From Zygnema circumcarinatum (Eukaryota; Streptophyta; Zygnematophyceae; Zygnematales; Zygnemataceae): a stretch of DNA of 38,082 nucleotides. Of the stretch, positions 11,053-24,261 are shown in pieces (the stretch's first letter is position 1; each line of letters starts with the position of its first letter). Position numbers and translations under genes: made by a program. Location: the NCBI GenBank assembly GCA_037447605.1, contig CM074810.1, positions 134,051-172,132 of the forward strand. The letters run 5' to 3'. The notes below the pieces were generated by a model that saw only the letters and a list, made by a program, of their open reading frames with translations, did no database searches and was not told the origin of the DNA.

Positions 11053-14000
11053 AGAGAGAGAGAGAGAGAGAGAATGTCTCTGTTGTGGGAGAGAATGCGC
11101 AGGAGGCTGGGTTTGGGAAGCAGAAGGGGGGAAGGAAATAAGGCTGGTTTGGTACGTGGGTGTGTAGGAAGGAATGAAGTTTGTAGAGTTGGAGCAGGGC
11201 TGGTTTGGGGTTTGGATGGATTCATCCGTTGCGTGTTTGATTAGGGATTGAAATCGTTGAGGTTTGGGTGGGTAGGGACCGTTTTAGTTTTAGTCTCTGG
11301 AATGTGTTAGGACTAACCCTGATCAGGCCGGATGTCTACAAGGTCTTTGGTATTGGTTGTTAATATGAGAGTTGTTAATATTGGGGGCATATGGCATCAT
11401 GAATTGTAGGAGAATTAACTTTACGAATTGGAGAAACGGTTGTCTTTTAGAAATGCACCAGTGGTTTCAAACCTCTGAGAAGTTTCTTTATTCTCTTCTT
11501 CCTTGAAGGCAACCCGCGGGTGACAGCCGACGTGACACGTGACGTGTGCTTTTTGTCTCGTTTGATGGCTGCAAATCTGTACTTTTCGCAGATCGAAGAT
11601 CTTATGTTTGAGGTAAGAAACTTCTGTTTTTTTTTGAACCAGCTGCTGCTTGCTATGTCCGTACAGTGTGAATGCTGGAGATAACAGAACTCAAGCATTA
11701 TTCTTTTTTTTCGTTTTATTTGGATTTGGGGTTTCCAGTCTCTGAGTGATTACTTGTCTGCTTGTTTCTGAAGTTATCAATGTGGCGAGCAAGTGACGAA
11801 TTGAAGGCTCACGTCCAAAAGTTGTCCGAAACGAGCCAGAAAAAGGATGTGAAGCATTACATTGGTAAGCAAACTGCATGTCAGAGACCCTTTTTCATGG
11901 TTTCAATTCAAACAAAAGTCACAAGTAAAACCATTGTCCATGATGGAACAGACAATTCACAGGCAGTTTCCGTCCCTTGGGATGTTTTATGATTTTTCAG
12001 AATTCTGGAAGGTTGTTCCTCCAACCGAGCCTTATAGGCTGCTGCTGAGTGAAGTTCGAGACAAGCTTTGGAACACACGAGAGCAGGCCCAACAACTCCT
12101 TACTTTCGGACGCTCCAACATTGCAGAGTCTGAGGTCTATTCTTGCCAAGAGGAGGTAAACAATCTCGAACCCTGTTACTTGAAAATCTTGAATCTACCC
12201 AATTTCGATAAAACTATGTTCTGAACGGAAATATTTACAGCAATTAACATTCGACACATAAACGCACGCTTTGCTCTGCAGTTAATGGAACCGTTGGAGC
12301 TCTGCTACCGGTCTCTATGTGAGACCGGAGACCAAGCAATTGCCGAGGGAACGTTGCTCGACTTTCTTCGCCAAGTTTCATGTTTTGGCCTTTCCCTGGT
12401 GAAGGTGGATGTAAGACAAGAATCTGAGCGTCACTCTGACGTCATCGAAGCCATCACCCAGCATTTGGGGTTGGGATCGTACCGTTCATGGCCGGAGGAG
12501 AAGAGGGTGAACTGGCTCGTCTCGGAACTCCAAAGCAAGAGACCCCTTTTTGGTGCGGATTTACCTATGACGGATGAGATAAAGGACGTTCTAGACACGA
12601 TTAAGGTGAGAAAAATGGGGAGATTGTGATCGTTGAATCATGTAAGGAGGGTTGAGATTGACAATTAAGGTGAGAAAATGGGGAGAGTGTGGTCGTTGTA
12701 TCATGTAAGAGTTGAGATTGACAATTAAGGTGAGAAAATGGGGAGAGTGTGATCGTTGTATCATGTAAGGGTTGATATTGACAATTACGGTGAGAAAATG
12801 GAGAGAATGTGATCGTTGTATCATGTAAGGGTTGAGATTGACAATTAAGGTGAGAAAATGGGGAGAATGTGATCGTTGTATCATGTAAGAGTTGAGATTG
12901 ACAATGCTGTTGTAATCCTAAACCCTATCATTGTAATCCTAAACCCTATCAGTTGCACAGCTACTGACATGTGAAGGCCCTTTCCCTTCAGGTGGTGGCT
13001 GAGCTCCCTGCCGACTCCTTCTCCGCTTACGTCATCTCCATGGCTACCTCCGCCTCCCATGTGCTCGAAGTGGAGCTCCTCCAACGCGCCTGCGGTGTGC
13101 CGACACCCCGCCGGGTGGTGCCCCTATTTGAAAAGCTCGACGACTTGAACGGAGCCACCAAAACCATGGGACTTCTCTTCTCGATCGACTGGTACAAACA
13201 ACGCATTGAGGGGAAGCAGGAGGTGATGATTGGCTATTCCGATTCCGGGAAAGATGCCGGAAGACTTTCGGCTGCTTGGGCCATGTATAAAGCACAGGAG
13301 GGGCTTGTGCAGGTGGCTAAAGAACACGATGTGAAGTTGACTATATTCCATGGGAGAGGTGGGACTGTGGGGAGAGGGGGAGGACCTACCCATTTGGCTA
13401 TTTTGTCTCAGCCGCCGGAGACAGTGAATGGGTCGCTGAGGGTAACCATTCAGGGGGAGGTGATTGAACAGTCCTTTGGGGAGGAGCTGCTCTGCTTCAG
13501 GACGCTGCAACGCTTCACGTCGGGTGAGAGAGGGAGAGAGAGAGAGAGAGAGAGAGAGGGGATGGTGGGAGGGGAGTGGAGATTGGAAAAGGAGAAGAGC
13601 AGGGGGAGAGAGCTGAGGAGGTTAGGACACGTGATGTATCTGATTGTCGAGGTAGGTGAGGGTTGGAGCGAATAGGGGGAGGGGAAGGACGAGGACGAGA
13701 GAGTAGCAAGTGCAGGAGGTGAAAGAATTCTGGAGGGAGAGATGGGAGAGAGTTACGAGAGGAATGGCGGAAACAGATGTGAGTTGCAGGAGAGAGGAGA
13801 GACGGGGAGGGAGAGCGAGACGGGGGAGAAACGACAAGCGACAGAAATGAGAGCGAGCGTTCCAAAGACTGTGAAGGGGAAGAAAAGTGGAGCGCTGAGA
13901 GAGAGACAAGGGCGAGTGAGAGGTGTCCAAAAGGGAAAGACAAATGTGCAGGTGCATGTACCTAGTCTGACTCTAAGGTGTGCATTTGGGCTACGGGAAA

Positions 14001-16285
14001 CTGAACGGGTTGCAGCCACGCTTGAGCATGGAATGCACCCCCCCCGCTCTCCCAAGCCGGAGTGGCGCACTCTGATGGACATGATGTGCCAACGCGCAAC
14101 GGAGGAATACAGGGATGTGGTCTTCAGAGACCCCCGCTTTGTCAACTATTTCCGAAGTGTGAGTCCACTGTGCCTCCCTATCCCCCCCCTCTTCCCCCTC
14201 TACTTCTCTCCTTCCCCTTCTCCCTCTCTCTCCCTCCCCTTCTCCCTCTCTCTCCCTCCCCTTCTCCCTCTCTCTCCCTCCCCTTCTCCCTCTCTCTCCC
14301 TCCCCTTCTCCCACTCTCTCCCTCCCCTTCTCCCTCTCTCTCCCTCCCCTTCTCCCTCTCCCTCCCTCCCCTTCTCCCCCTCTCTCCTTCCCCTTCTCCC
14401 TCCCCTTCTCTCCCTCTCTCCCTCCCCTTCTCCCTCTCTCTCCCTCCCCTTCTCCCTCTCTCTCCCTCCCTTTCTCCTTCACTCTCCCTCCCCTTCTCCC
14501 TCTCTCCCTCCCCTTCTCCCTCTCTCTCCCTCCCCTTCTCACTCCCTCTCCCTCCCCTACTCCCTCTCTCTCCCTCCCCTTCTCCCTCCCTCTCCCTCCC
14601 CTTCTCCCTCACTCTCCCTCCCCTTCTCCCTCTCTCTCTCTCTCTCCCGCCCTCCTCTTCAAGGTAAAGGGTGCTGAAGGCAGGGCAGGGTCTCCTTGGC
14701 TGTGCAGGCCACTCCGGAACAAGAGTACGGTCGCATGAATTTGGGCAGTCGCCCCTCCAAGCGTAAAGCAAGCGGCGGAATCGAGTCTCTCCGAGCTATT
14801 CCATGGATTTTCGCATGGACGCAGGTCCCCCTCACTCCCCCTCCCCCTCCCTCCCTCTCTCCCCCCCCCCCCCCCCCCTCATTTCCCCTTCCCAAACTTT
14901 CTCACCCAAGTTCGCTGCATTCCTGACAATTCCATTCTGCTTGAAATTGGAATGCAGACGAGATTCCATCTTCCGGTGTGGTTGGGCTTCGGAGCAGCCA
15001 TCCGCTCTGCCTTGGAGGCGGACCCCAACAATTTGGCAGTCCTGAAGGCTATGTATGCGGAGTGGCCGTTTTTCCGTGTTACCATCGATCTCATAGAGAT
15101 GGTGTTCTCCAAGGGAGACCCCCGAGTGGCTGCGCTCTACGACCGCCTGCTCGTCCCCGGGGACCTCAGGGAATTCGGAACAGGCCTGCAGATTAAGTAC
15201 GAGGAGACCAAGGCCCTCCTTCTACAGGTACAGTACCTCCTCCCCCCTCTCTGCACTTCATCGCCCTCTCCCTCTCCCTCTCCCTCTCCCTCTCCCTCTC
15301 CCTCTCCCTCTCCCTCTCCCTCTCCCTCTCCCTCTCCCTCTCCCTCTCCCTCTCCCTCTCCCTCTCCCTCTCCCTCTCCCTCTCCCTCTCCCTCTCCCTC
15401 TCCCTCTCCTCTCCCTCTCCCTCCCTCTCTCCTCCCTCTCCCTCTCCCTCCCTCCCCTTCTCCCTCACTCTCCCTCTCCCTCTCCTCTCCCTCTCCCTCT
15501 CCCTCTCCCTCTCCCTCTCCCTCTCCCTCTCCCTCTCCCTCTCCCTCTCCCTCTCCCTCTCCCTCTCCCTCTCCCTCTCCCTCTCCCTCTCCCTCTCCCT
15601 CTCCCTCTCCCTCTCCCTCTCCCTCTCCCTCTCCCTCTCCCTCTCCCTCTCCCTCTCCCTCTCCCTCTCCCTCTCCCTCTCCCTCTCCTCTCCCTCTCCC
15701 TCTCCCTCTCCCTCTCCCTCTCCCTCTCCCTCTCCCTCCCTCTCCCTCTCCCTCTCCTCTCCCTCCTCCTCTCCCTCTCCCTCTCCCTCTCCTCTCCCTC
15801 TCCTCTCCTCTCCCTCTCCCTCTTCCCTCTCCCTCTCCCTCTCCCTCGCCACTCTCTCCTCCCTCTCCTCTCCCTCTCCACTTCATGGTACTGCACAAAG
15901 CACTGCGGAACTGCAGCATAGCCCTGTTCCATGTGAAGAGCGGCTGGGTCTCTAACTGTAACTGTAACTGTGACTGCAACTGCGGCATGTGTTGGGGGTG
16001 CAGGTGGCGGGGCATGGCTCGTGTTTGGAAGCAAACCCCACTCTGCGGCAGCGGCTGTCTGTGCGCGAGCCGTACATCACCCCTCTGAACGTGCACCAGG
16101 CGTACACGCTCAAGAAGATGCGGCAGCCGGCGCAGCCCAAGGAGCTCCCTCCTGCGAAGGGGACCGTCACCAAGTCTGCGGATGTGGTGTCGTTGAATCT
16201 GACTACGGAATACGCGCCGGGATTGGAGGACACTCTAATTATTACCATGAAGGGAATTGCTGCAGGCATGCAGAATACGGGCTGA
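8634..16285 (+). CDS. PPC: Phosphoenolpyruvate carboxylase, plant type, complete
   Basis: Fourteen exons: 8634-8867, 9110-9266, 9755-9986, 10170-10254, 10734-10956, 11509-11612, 11774-11864, 12001-12155, 12282-12605, 12992-13523, 14016-14158, 14708-14824, 14958-15227 and 16004-16285. They join in phase to 982 residues. The enzyme adds bicarbonate to PEP, giving oxaloacetate in the cytosol. Visible motifs are [17 protein letters not shown] (catalytic His about 193), [20 protein letters not shown] (about 616), [16 protein letters not shown] (about 654), GSRPSKRK and the plant-type terminus QNTG. Ala about 796 (IFAWTQ) and Arg about 906 (LRQRLSV) match the C3-type states at the maize Ser780 and Gly890 positions, suggesting a non-C4, malate-sensitive enzyme. 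The N-terminal phosphorylation motif around SIDAQLR is not present in this start model. Intron 12 has a weak donor (GTCCCC). Confidence 0.95.
10969..11073 (+). repeat. (GA)n microsatellite in PEPC intron 5
   Basis: About 80 bases of uninterrupted GA, then a TGAGAG break and a further GA run. It starts 12 bases after the exon 5 donor at 10957. Confidence 0.95.
12606..12905 (+). repeat. 60-bp minisatellite in PEPC intron 9 carrying copies of the splice donor
   Basis: Five units of about 60 bases, each with ATTAAGGTGAGAAAATGGGG or a close variant. The exon-intron border ATTAAG/GTGAGA at 12605/12606 is the first; near-identical donor-like sites recur at 12670, 12730, 12790 (ATTACG variant) and 12850. 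Units 2-5 are exactly 60 bases apart. Confidence 0.95.
12910..12951 (+). repeat. 21-bp tandem duplication before PEPC exon 10
   Basis: Two exact 21-base units, each containing TCCTAAACCCTATC. This includes a CTAAAC branch-point-like sequence and an AAACCCTA telobox-like core. The second copy lies about 50 bases upstream of the exon 10 acceptor. Confidence 0.9.
13529..13560 (+). repeat. GA tract in PEPC intron 10
   Basis: A GAGAGAGGGAGAGAGAG-type purine run directly after the exon 10 donor (GTGAGAG at 13524). Mixed purine-rich sequence continues to about 13940. Confidence 0.85.
14180..14660 (+). repeat. 22-bp pyrimidine tandem repeat in PEPC intron 11
   Basis: Repeated CTCCCTCCCCTTCTCCCTCT units of about 22 bases, about 20 copies with small variants, filling most of the intron between 14159 and 14707. 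It starts about 20 bases after the donor. Confidence 0.9.
15264..15852 (+). repeat. (CCCTCT)n tract in PEPC intron 13
   Basis: Nearly 600 bases of CCCTCT hexamers with a few interruptions near 15410-15490 and after 15690. The complementary strand, (GGGAGA)n, has regularly spaced G triplets able to form G-quadruplexes. The long open frames through it on both strands (Ser-Pro and Glu-Gly repeats) are artefacts of the hexamer. Confidence 0.95.
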
Positions 16286-17423
16286 GAATTTTGCAGTGAT
16301 AGGGATAGTATGGGAGGGGGAGTTAGTTGAGAAAAGCGGGACAGAAGGATGTCGTTGAGAGTACGTAGGATTGCGAGGGGTAAGCAGAGAGATAGAGAGG
16401 GAGAGAGGGAGTGAGGGGGGGGAGGGTATGTAACATGAGGGAGAGGCCCGCAAGGGTGACCATGCATCGTGTAGTAGTTTAGGCCTTTGTTTGAATAGAG
16501 CAACGCAATGTGTTCCGCGGTAGAAGTGAAGATTTGAGATTTTGAATAAAGGGGGGAGGTAGGATCGAGATGATGATGTTAATTTTGTGCTCGTTGCGCT
16601 TGAGAGCAATGGAGAGCTTCGGAAGGCCTTGGTCGACCGGAGAGGCGAAAAACCCAAGTCTTTGCCAATTCCAATCCTACTAAAAACTAGAAAAAAGAAA
16701 CACTATTTCACATCCTATTTTTGAACATTTCAATGCTCATCTTGCAATCTTCTAACCAATCGATTTGTACTACTTTGTACTATAGCAAAAAGGCGGCCCG
16801 TCACCAATCACAGGGCGCCACGTCGGACACAATGCTTACGTGTCACTCGGGGATTGGCACATGCCATTCAAAAAAGTTAGCGTGAACGACTTGGAACGAT
16901 GACGCTCGGTAGGACGACCAAAGGACGAGCAGAATGCAAACCTTTTCTTCTTAACAAGATCGCCGCATATTGAAGGTCGCTGAAGGGGACGAGCGTCTTG
17001 GTCTGTTTCTTTCTGTAGAGAGTCATATCTGGCTGCATTAGTCAGTTCCGCGAGAAGGAAGTGACGAGCAGAGGAAGTGAAAGTCAAGGGTTGCAGGAGA
17101 TCGTGGATTAGGTTTGGAGCGGAGGCGAGCGACAGACGAGGGGGAGTTTTGGAAGTTGATGGTTTGCAGAGCTGCGCGGTTGAGGAGAGAGAGCAAGGGA
17201 GAGAGGAGAGGGGAGGACGGCGAGACACGCGGGGGGATAGGAGAGGAGGGAAGAGAGAGTGGGTAAAGAGGGGAGTAGAGAGAAGAGTGGGGGGTCATGG
17301 CATGCAGGATAGAGTGAAGGATAAGTGAGTGTGCATAGCATAGTGAAGACTGGTAGCGCAGTGTAAAGGGAGGGATAGAGAGTGTGAGAGAGTGGGAGGG
17401 AAGGAGGACGAGTCTCCCTCACC
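16286..17423. other. Intergenic region PEPC to STEEP1-like gene
   Basis: Holds the PEPC 3' UTR and the next promoter. ACGT-core boxes (GCCACGTCGG at about 16816 and TACGTGTC at about 16838) lie some 600 bases upstream of the next start codon. A purine-rich leader (about 17180-17400) runs close to that start codon. I see no gene here. Confidence 0.6.
16545..16550 (+). terminator. Polyadenylation signal of PEPC
   Basis: AATAAA 260 bases after the PEPC stop codon, followed by a G-rich stretch. Confidence 0.55.
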
Positions 17424-19899
<2,476 letters not shown>

Positions 19900-20388
19900 G
19901 CCCTAGGCTCGGCCTGGAAGGGGAGGGGGGGCGCCCCGGCTCCTCGTCCACTCTCCTCTGCCGCAGTTTGCAAATAAGAGCTCGCTCAGCACATTGTTTT
20001 TTCAAAATGAAACTTTTTTTTGCGCTCGAAGCGCTGCGTGTTCTTCATGCCAAGGTTGAGATGCTCTAACATCGAGGGACTTCAAAAAAAAAAAAACGGA
20101 AACAACTGGAACCCTGTTAAATCTTTCAAATGCTGAGGGTTGGTAAAAGTAGGGTGCAAAGAAAAAGGCTCCTGCATGGAATCGGGCGACATGGAAGCAT
20201 GTGTACTGACATAGAACCGTGTGATACGGCCATCCCACGGAACGGAGCAATTTTGAGTGAGTGATTTCAAATGATTTCGACATGGATTGGCCGTTAAACT
20301 TATGCACAAATTTTTACGGTCCACACTATTTCCGATACGATATATCGTCTCGATACAGCACACGCGATTTTCCAATTTCGCACATGGA
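19900..20388. other. Short intergenic region STEEP1-like to METTL22
   Basis: 489 bases holding the 3' end of one gene and the promoter of the next. An A-run of 12 lies at about 20085-20096. No clear TATA box and no gene. Confidence 0.55.
19973..19978 (+). terminator. Possible polyadenylation signal of STEEP1-like gene
   Basis: AATAAG, a one-base variant of AATAAA, 73 bases after the stop codon. Confidence 0.35.
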
Positions 20389-23241
20389 ATGGACGCGGCG
20401 TGGCAGGCTCTCGCAGTTCGCCACGTGGCCATCGCCATGGAGGCAGAGGCGTCGCCCTCCCGTAGCCACGTGGCGGCCTCTGACGCTGCCACCTGTGACG
20501 TGTTCCTCAGCGATGTCCACGTGGCATGCCACGACGACACTGCTTCCTGTTCTCGATTCACGTTCTACCTGCCACGTGGCAGCAGCTCTGCAGAGGAGGA
20601 TGACGACACGTGGAAGGAGGGGAGGGAGGAGGGACACGTGGCAAGTGCTGCTGGGCAGAGGGTACGTCTTTCTGTTGTGCCTCTATGGGGAAATGTAGGG
20701 CGCTCCCATCTCCCCCTTCCGTCTCTCCCTCCTCACCGCGCCCCTCTCTCCCAAGTCTCCACGAGTTCATCATGTGGGCAATCGTTTTTAGGGTTTGTTT
20801 CATAAAGTAGAATAAATCAGTAACTCTAATTAAAGCTTTCCACACAATAATAATTAATCGTTTTAATACAGTTATGATACCTCTTCAGGATGAGGGCCCG
20901 CCAGACCCACTTCTCCCTGCTCCGACGCGGCACATGGAAGAGCGTTCAGTTCTGGAACTGAAAACTGACGAGCATGGCGACCTGATTGTTCCACGAGGCA
21001 GAATGCGAACAAATGGAGAAGGTCAGCTCAGAACTCGCCCATAAGTTCCCCTCCTCTGGCCACTTATTTCACCTTCTGTAGGGAATTCTTTCTCAATCCT
21101 CCTTCCTTCCACGTTTACTTTATTTATAATTTTGTATTTGGATCCTTCCAGACCCCATTTCTAGGAAAAGGAAGTACGGCATTGTTGTGCAGCATTCCAT
21201 GGCTACCCCTTTGCCGCTTGTGGGTCTCCAGGCAGGTCATCCCCTGCACACCCCAATCCCTCTCCGTTCCTCTCTCTGCTGCTCGCTGTATCCCATTCTT
21301 TACATCCCTCTCTCGCTCTCCGTCTCTCTTCCCTTCCTCCCCCCCCCTCCCCCCCCCGCCCTCCCACCTCTCCTTTGCTTGCTTTACTCCCCCTCCCCCC
21401 CTCTCGCTGCCACCCAATCTCTCGTCCCCTTTTCCTCCCAATCCCCCCCTACTCTCCCACTCTCTACCTTCCCCTCCTAAGTATTGCATTCTCAAAGTGA
21501 ATCCTCAAGCAAGTCTGAACTTGGCAGTGACAGCTGCAATCACTTTCTGTTCCTCGTTTTTCCTTGATAGGTTTGGCGTGGAGCACTCCTATTGGCTGAT
21601 TTCATTCTCCAGCACATGGAAAGGTGGCGCCATGTGACCGCCCTCGAGCTCGGCGCAGGTACAGGTGGGAGACAGGGCTGCTCTGCCACGTGCTGCGTTA
21701 TGATTGGTTGTAGCTGCTTTCTCAATCAGAATAACTCGTTGTTCTACCACAGATTTGCCCTTGCTAGTTTGCAGTTTCTTGTGTTGAACCGCCGTTTTCC
21801 AGTTGCAGAGTTCATGGCTTTAGGTAGTGGTGGCAAATTTCCTACCGAGGGCGTCTGAACTACTTCCCGGTTTTCAGTAGCCGTTGCAAATCTCCTAGCG
21901 ATAATGCTAATTCGAAAGTAGCAGCAACATACTCATAGCAGAACGAACTTCGCCACCCCTTCATTTAGGGTCTTATAAATATTAAGGTGCGCGTCCGCAG
22001 GGCTGGCGGGAATTGTTATGGCTCGGGCAGCCCGGCGGGTGTTCATAACCGGTAAGGGTCGTGTCCGCCCTTCTCTCTCTCTCTCTCTCTCACTCTCTCT
22101 CTCTCTCGCCCCCCTCGCGTGCGCCATCACCTCGCTTCTTCTCTGTTATATTCATTTGTCTTTTGTTCTCTCCTCTCCTCTCCCACTCACACTCGGGTCG
22201 TCGGCACTTCTGCAGACGTAGGTGAAGAAGTTCTCGATAACTGTGCTCATAACGCAAACGCAAATACGCAAACTCTTCTAGCCAATGACATGTCTCCACA
22301 TCATTCTCCCATAAAAATACGATCTCTCGACTGGACGGACCCCTGGCCTCCTACATCTTCGTCTTTCCACAAAAAAGACCATACGTTTAAGCTTCATTCA
22401 GAGAGAGGGGTGAAAGGAGATGCTCAAGAGGAGGGAGGCGATAAGGCGGAAGTTTGGGGTTCAAAATGTTGCTCGAAATCTCTGGAAACTATGAATGAAG
22501 AGGGGGTTAATGTTCGTCGGAAATATGGTTGGAGTGAAGAAGATGTGAGAGAGGCAAGCGAAGCTAGTGTTCTTCTCGCTGCCGATGTTGTTTATTCTGA
22601 GGATCTCACAGAAGCATTTTTTGGATTACTGCGTCAACTGATGCCTCGTGGGAGTGACAAGGTGAGGAAGGATTGAGCTCGCCTCTGTCTCTCTCTCTCT
22701 CTCCCTCTCCCTCTCCCTCTCTTTCTTCCGTTCCTTTACCCCCCTTCCCTCCTCCTCCCTCCCTCCCTCTCCCTCTCCCNNNNNNNNNNCCTCTCCCTCC
22801 CCCCTTCCCTCCCTCCCCCTTTCCCTCCCTCCCTCCCTCCCTCCCTCTCCCATCTCCTTTAAGATTGCCCTCACGTTCTGCCTCATTCAGGTCCTGTACA
22901 TCGCTCTGGAGAAGCGCTACAACTTCACAATGCGTGACTGTGACGTCACGGCCACCGGATATGCCCATTTTCGGACCTTCTTTCGCGAGGCCGCCGACTG
23001 GCACAGCGAGGAGGAATGTGACTTTATCGGGAGGAGGGTCCCGTGCTCGGATGTGCCTCAAGCCGTGGAGGAGTACGAGAGGGGCGAGGACTTGGAGCTG
23101 TGGGAGGTTAGGAGCACGCCCCTCGGTAGAGTCAGTTCCACATCCTCTGGCGAGTCCGGCTTGGAGCACAGCTTGCAAGAAGGAGGAGGGCTCAGGGGGG
23201 CTACGCGCCTTCCATGTTCAACACGCGCAGCTTGCACATAG
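20389..23241 (+). CDS. METTL22: METTL22-type protein lysine methyltransferase
   Basis: Exons 20389-20661, 20889-21021, 21152-21231, 21571-21664, 22001-22051, 22216-22661 and 22891-23241 join in phase to 475 residues. Shared with human METTL22: an LSDVHV segment in exon 1, TDEHGDL, HSMATPL, QVWRGALLLADFIL, the SAM-binding LELGAGTGLAGIV (motif I, about 187-199), VFITDVGEEVL (post-I acidic), a KIRSLDW strand, WSEEDV, LLAADVVYSEDLTEAFF and LEKRYNFTMRDCDVT. In humans the enzyme methylates the DNA/RNA-binding protein Kin17; the substrate here is unknown. A Ser/Lys/Glu-rich insert of about 60 residues follows LDWTDPW. Intron 3 appears to use a GC donor. Exon 1 carries six CACGTG palindromes. The start codon is the least certain part; an upstream in-frame ATG exists at 20287. 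Confidence 0.87.
20421..20641 (+). promoter_or_regulatory. Cluster of six CACGTG (G-box) palindromes inside METTL22 exon 1
   Basis: CCACGTGG occurs at 20421, 20466, 20517 and 20572, and ACACGTGG at 20606 and 20634. CACGTG is the core bound by plant bHLH (PIF/MYC) and bZIP factors. Several copies encode His-Val-Ala within the reading frame. Dual coding and regulatory use is inference. Confidence 0.5.
22073..22108 (+). repeat. (CT)n microsatellite in METTL22 intron 5
   Basis: A CT run with one CACT break, beginning 21 bases after the exon 5 donor. Confidence 0.9.
22691..22857 (+). repeat. CT-rich tract with assembly gap in METTL22 intron 6
   Basis: Pyrimidine-only CCCTCTCCCT/CCTCCCT sequence interrupted by ten N bases at 22780-22789. 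Ten N is a conventional placeholder, so the true length of this intron is unknown. Confidence 0.9.
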
Positions 23242-24253
23242 GGTTCAGTACGGTCAGGAATGGCGTTGCAAATGTTCCATCAATTAAAAAAGAATTATCA
23301 ATCTCACTGTTTATTTTGAAACATCGCCATACTTGGCTTTTTGAATGTTCGCTTTCCAACGGCCCTGCATAGGGATTGATCCCCATAACATACACACAGG
23401 ACTTCAATTAAAAAACAAAAAAAATCGGCAAATTTGAAACCTATGAGCATCCAGAGACTGAGAGCCTTAAGAGGGGCGCCAATGTCCTTCATTGGCAGGA
23501 GGACGGCCGAGGGAAAAAAACGGGTACACGGACACAGAACTCCACAGTTTACAGCTCCGTTCCTTGCACCTCTACAACGGAACTGACTGGCTCCGTCCCG
23601 GACATGGAGCCTTGTTCCGCGTTGTCAACCGTTAGTTCGTGACCGTTACCGTGGCCACACCTCAGCACCACGTTGACTCCACGTGGCAGTTTGTCACCAC
23701 GTGGCACCTTATCACAGCCTCCAGAAAATCCCGATATCCAAAATCCCGCAGAATCGAATATCCCGGTCCGCGCGGGCGATTCTCCGCCAGAAGTGCCGCC
23801 ACATGGCATAAAAGCACACACTGCAAGATAACGCAGACCTGGATTCGTGGCCGACTGCAGCGACAAGTGCAACGTGCCGCCTCTTCCGCAGTCCACGGAG
23901 GACCTAACGATTTGGGCCAACCAGCGAGAGCTACGTGACGGTCGCTCAATGTGGGCTGCCGATGGATTCTGTACGAATCTTAGGTGCTGTACGTCTGATG
24001 CTATTGTACAGTTCTATACGAAAAGTCTGTCGTTACCGTATCCGCACTACAGCGAGACAGCAAGAAAGTGACAAAAGGTTCGAGGTTTCAGCCACATAGA
24101 AAATGCCACGTCAACTAGACTGTACACGTGGGCCGCTATGATTCGTCAATGTGCCGCTGACGGCCGCCAGTCCGCGAGAAAAGGTCTAGGCCTGAAATGT
24201 TCACGCTGGGAAATGTTTTTTTAATTTAAGGGAATAATTTTCAAAGTTGGTCC

Positions 24254-24261
24254 TATTTAAG
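24254..24261 (+). promoter_or_regulatory. Candidate TATA box for IBTK-like gene
   Basis: TATTTAAG, followed by a GC-rich stretch suited to a start site about 30 bases on. If used, the transcript has a leader of about 1.4 kb before 25756, spanning the purine tract and at least one intron. Confidence 0.35.

Noticed and set aside
12591..12884. Minus-strand repeat protein over PEPC intron 9
   Set aside because: The 60-base unit is a multiple of three, so the frame stays open by arithmetic; no gene evidence.
14952..16096. Frames of 378 and 319 codons on opposite strands
   Set aside because: The hexamer CCCTCT has no stop in some frames, so Ser-Pro or Gly-Glu repeats appear. Only the flanking PEPC exons are real.
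23549..23949. Overlapping frames near 23.6-23.9 kb as a small gene
   Set aside because: No recognisable family, frames open on both strands, and ACGT boxes suggest promoter-like sequence.
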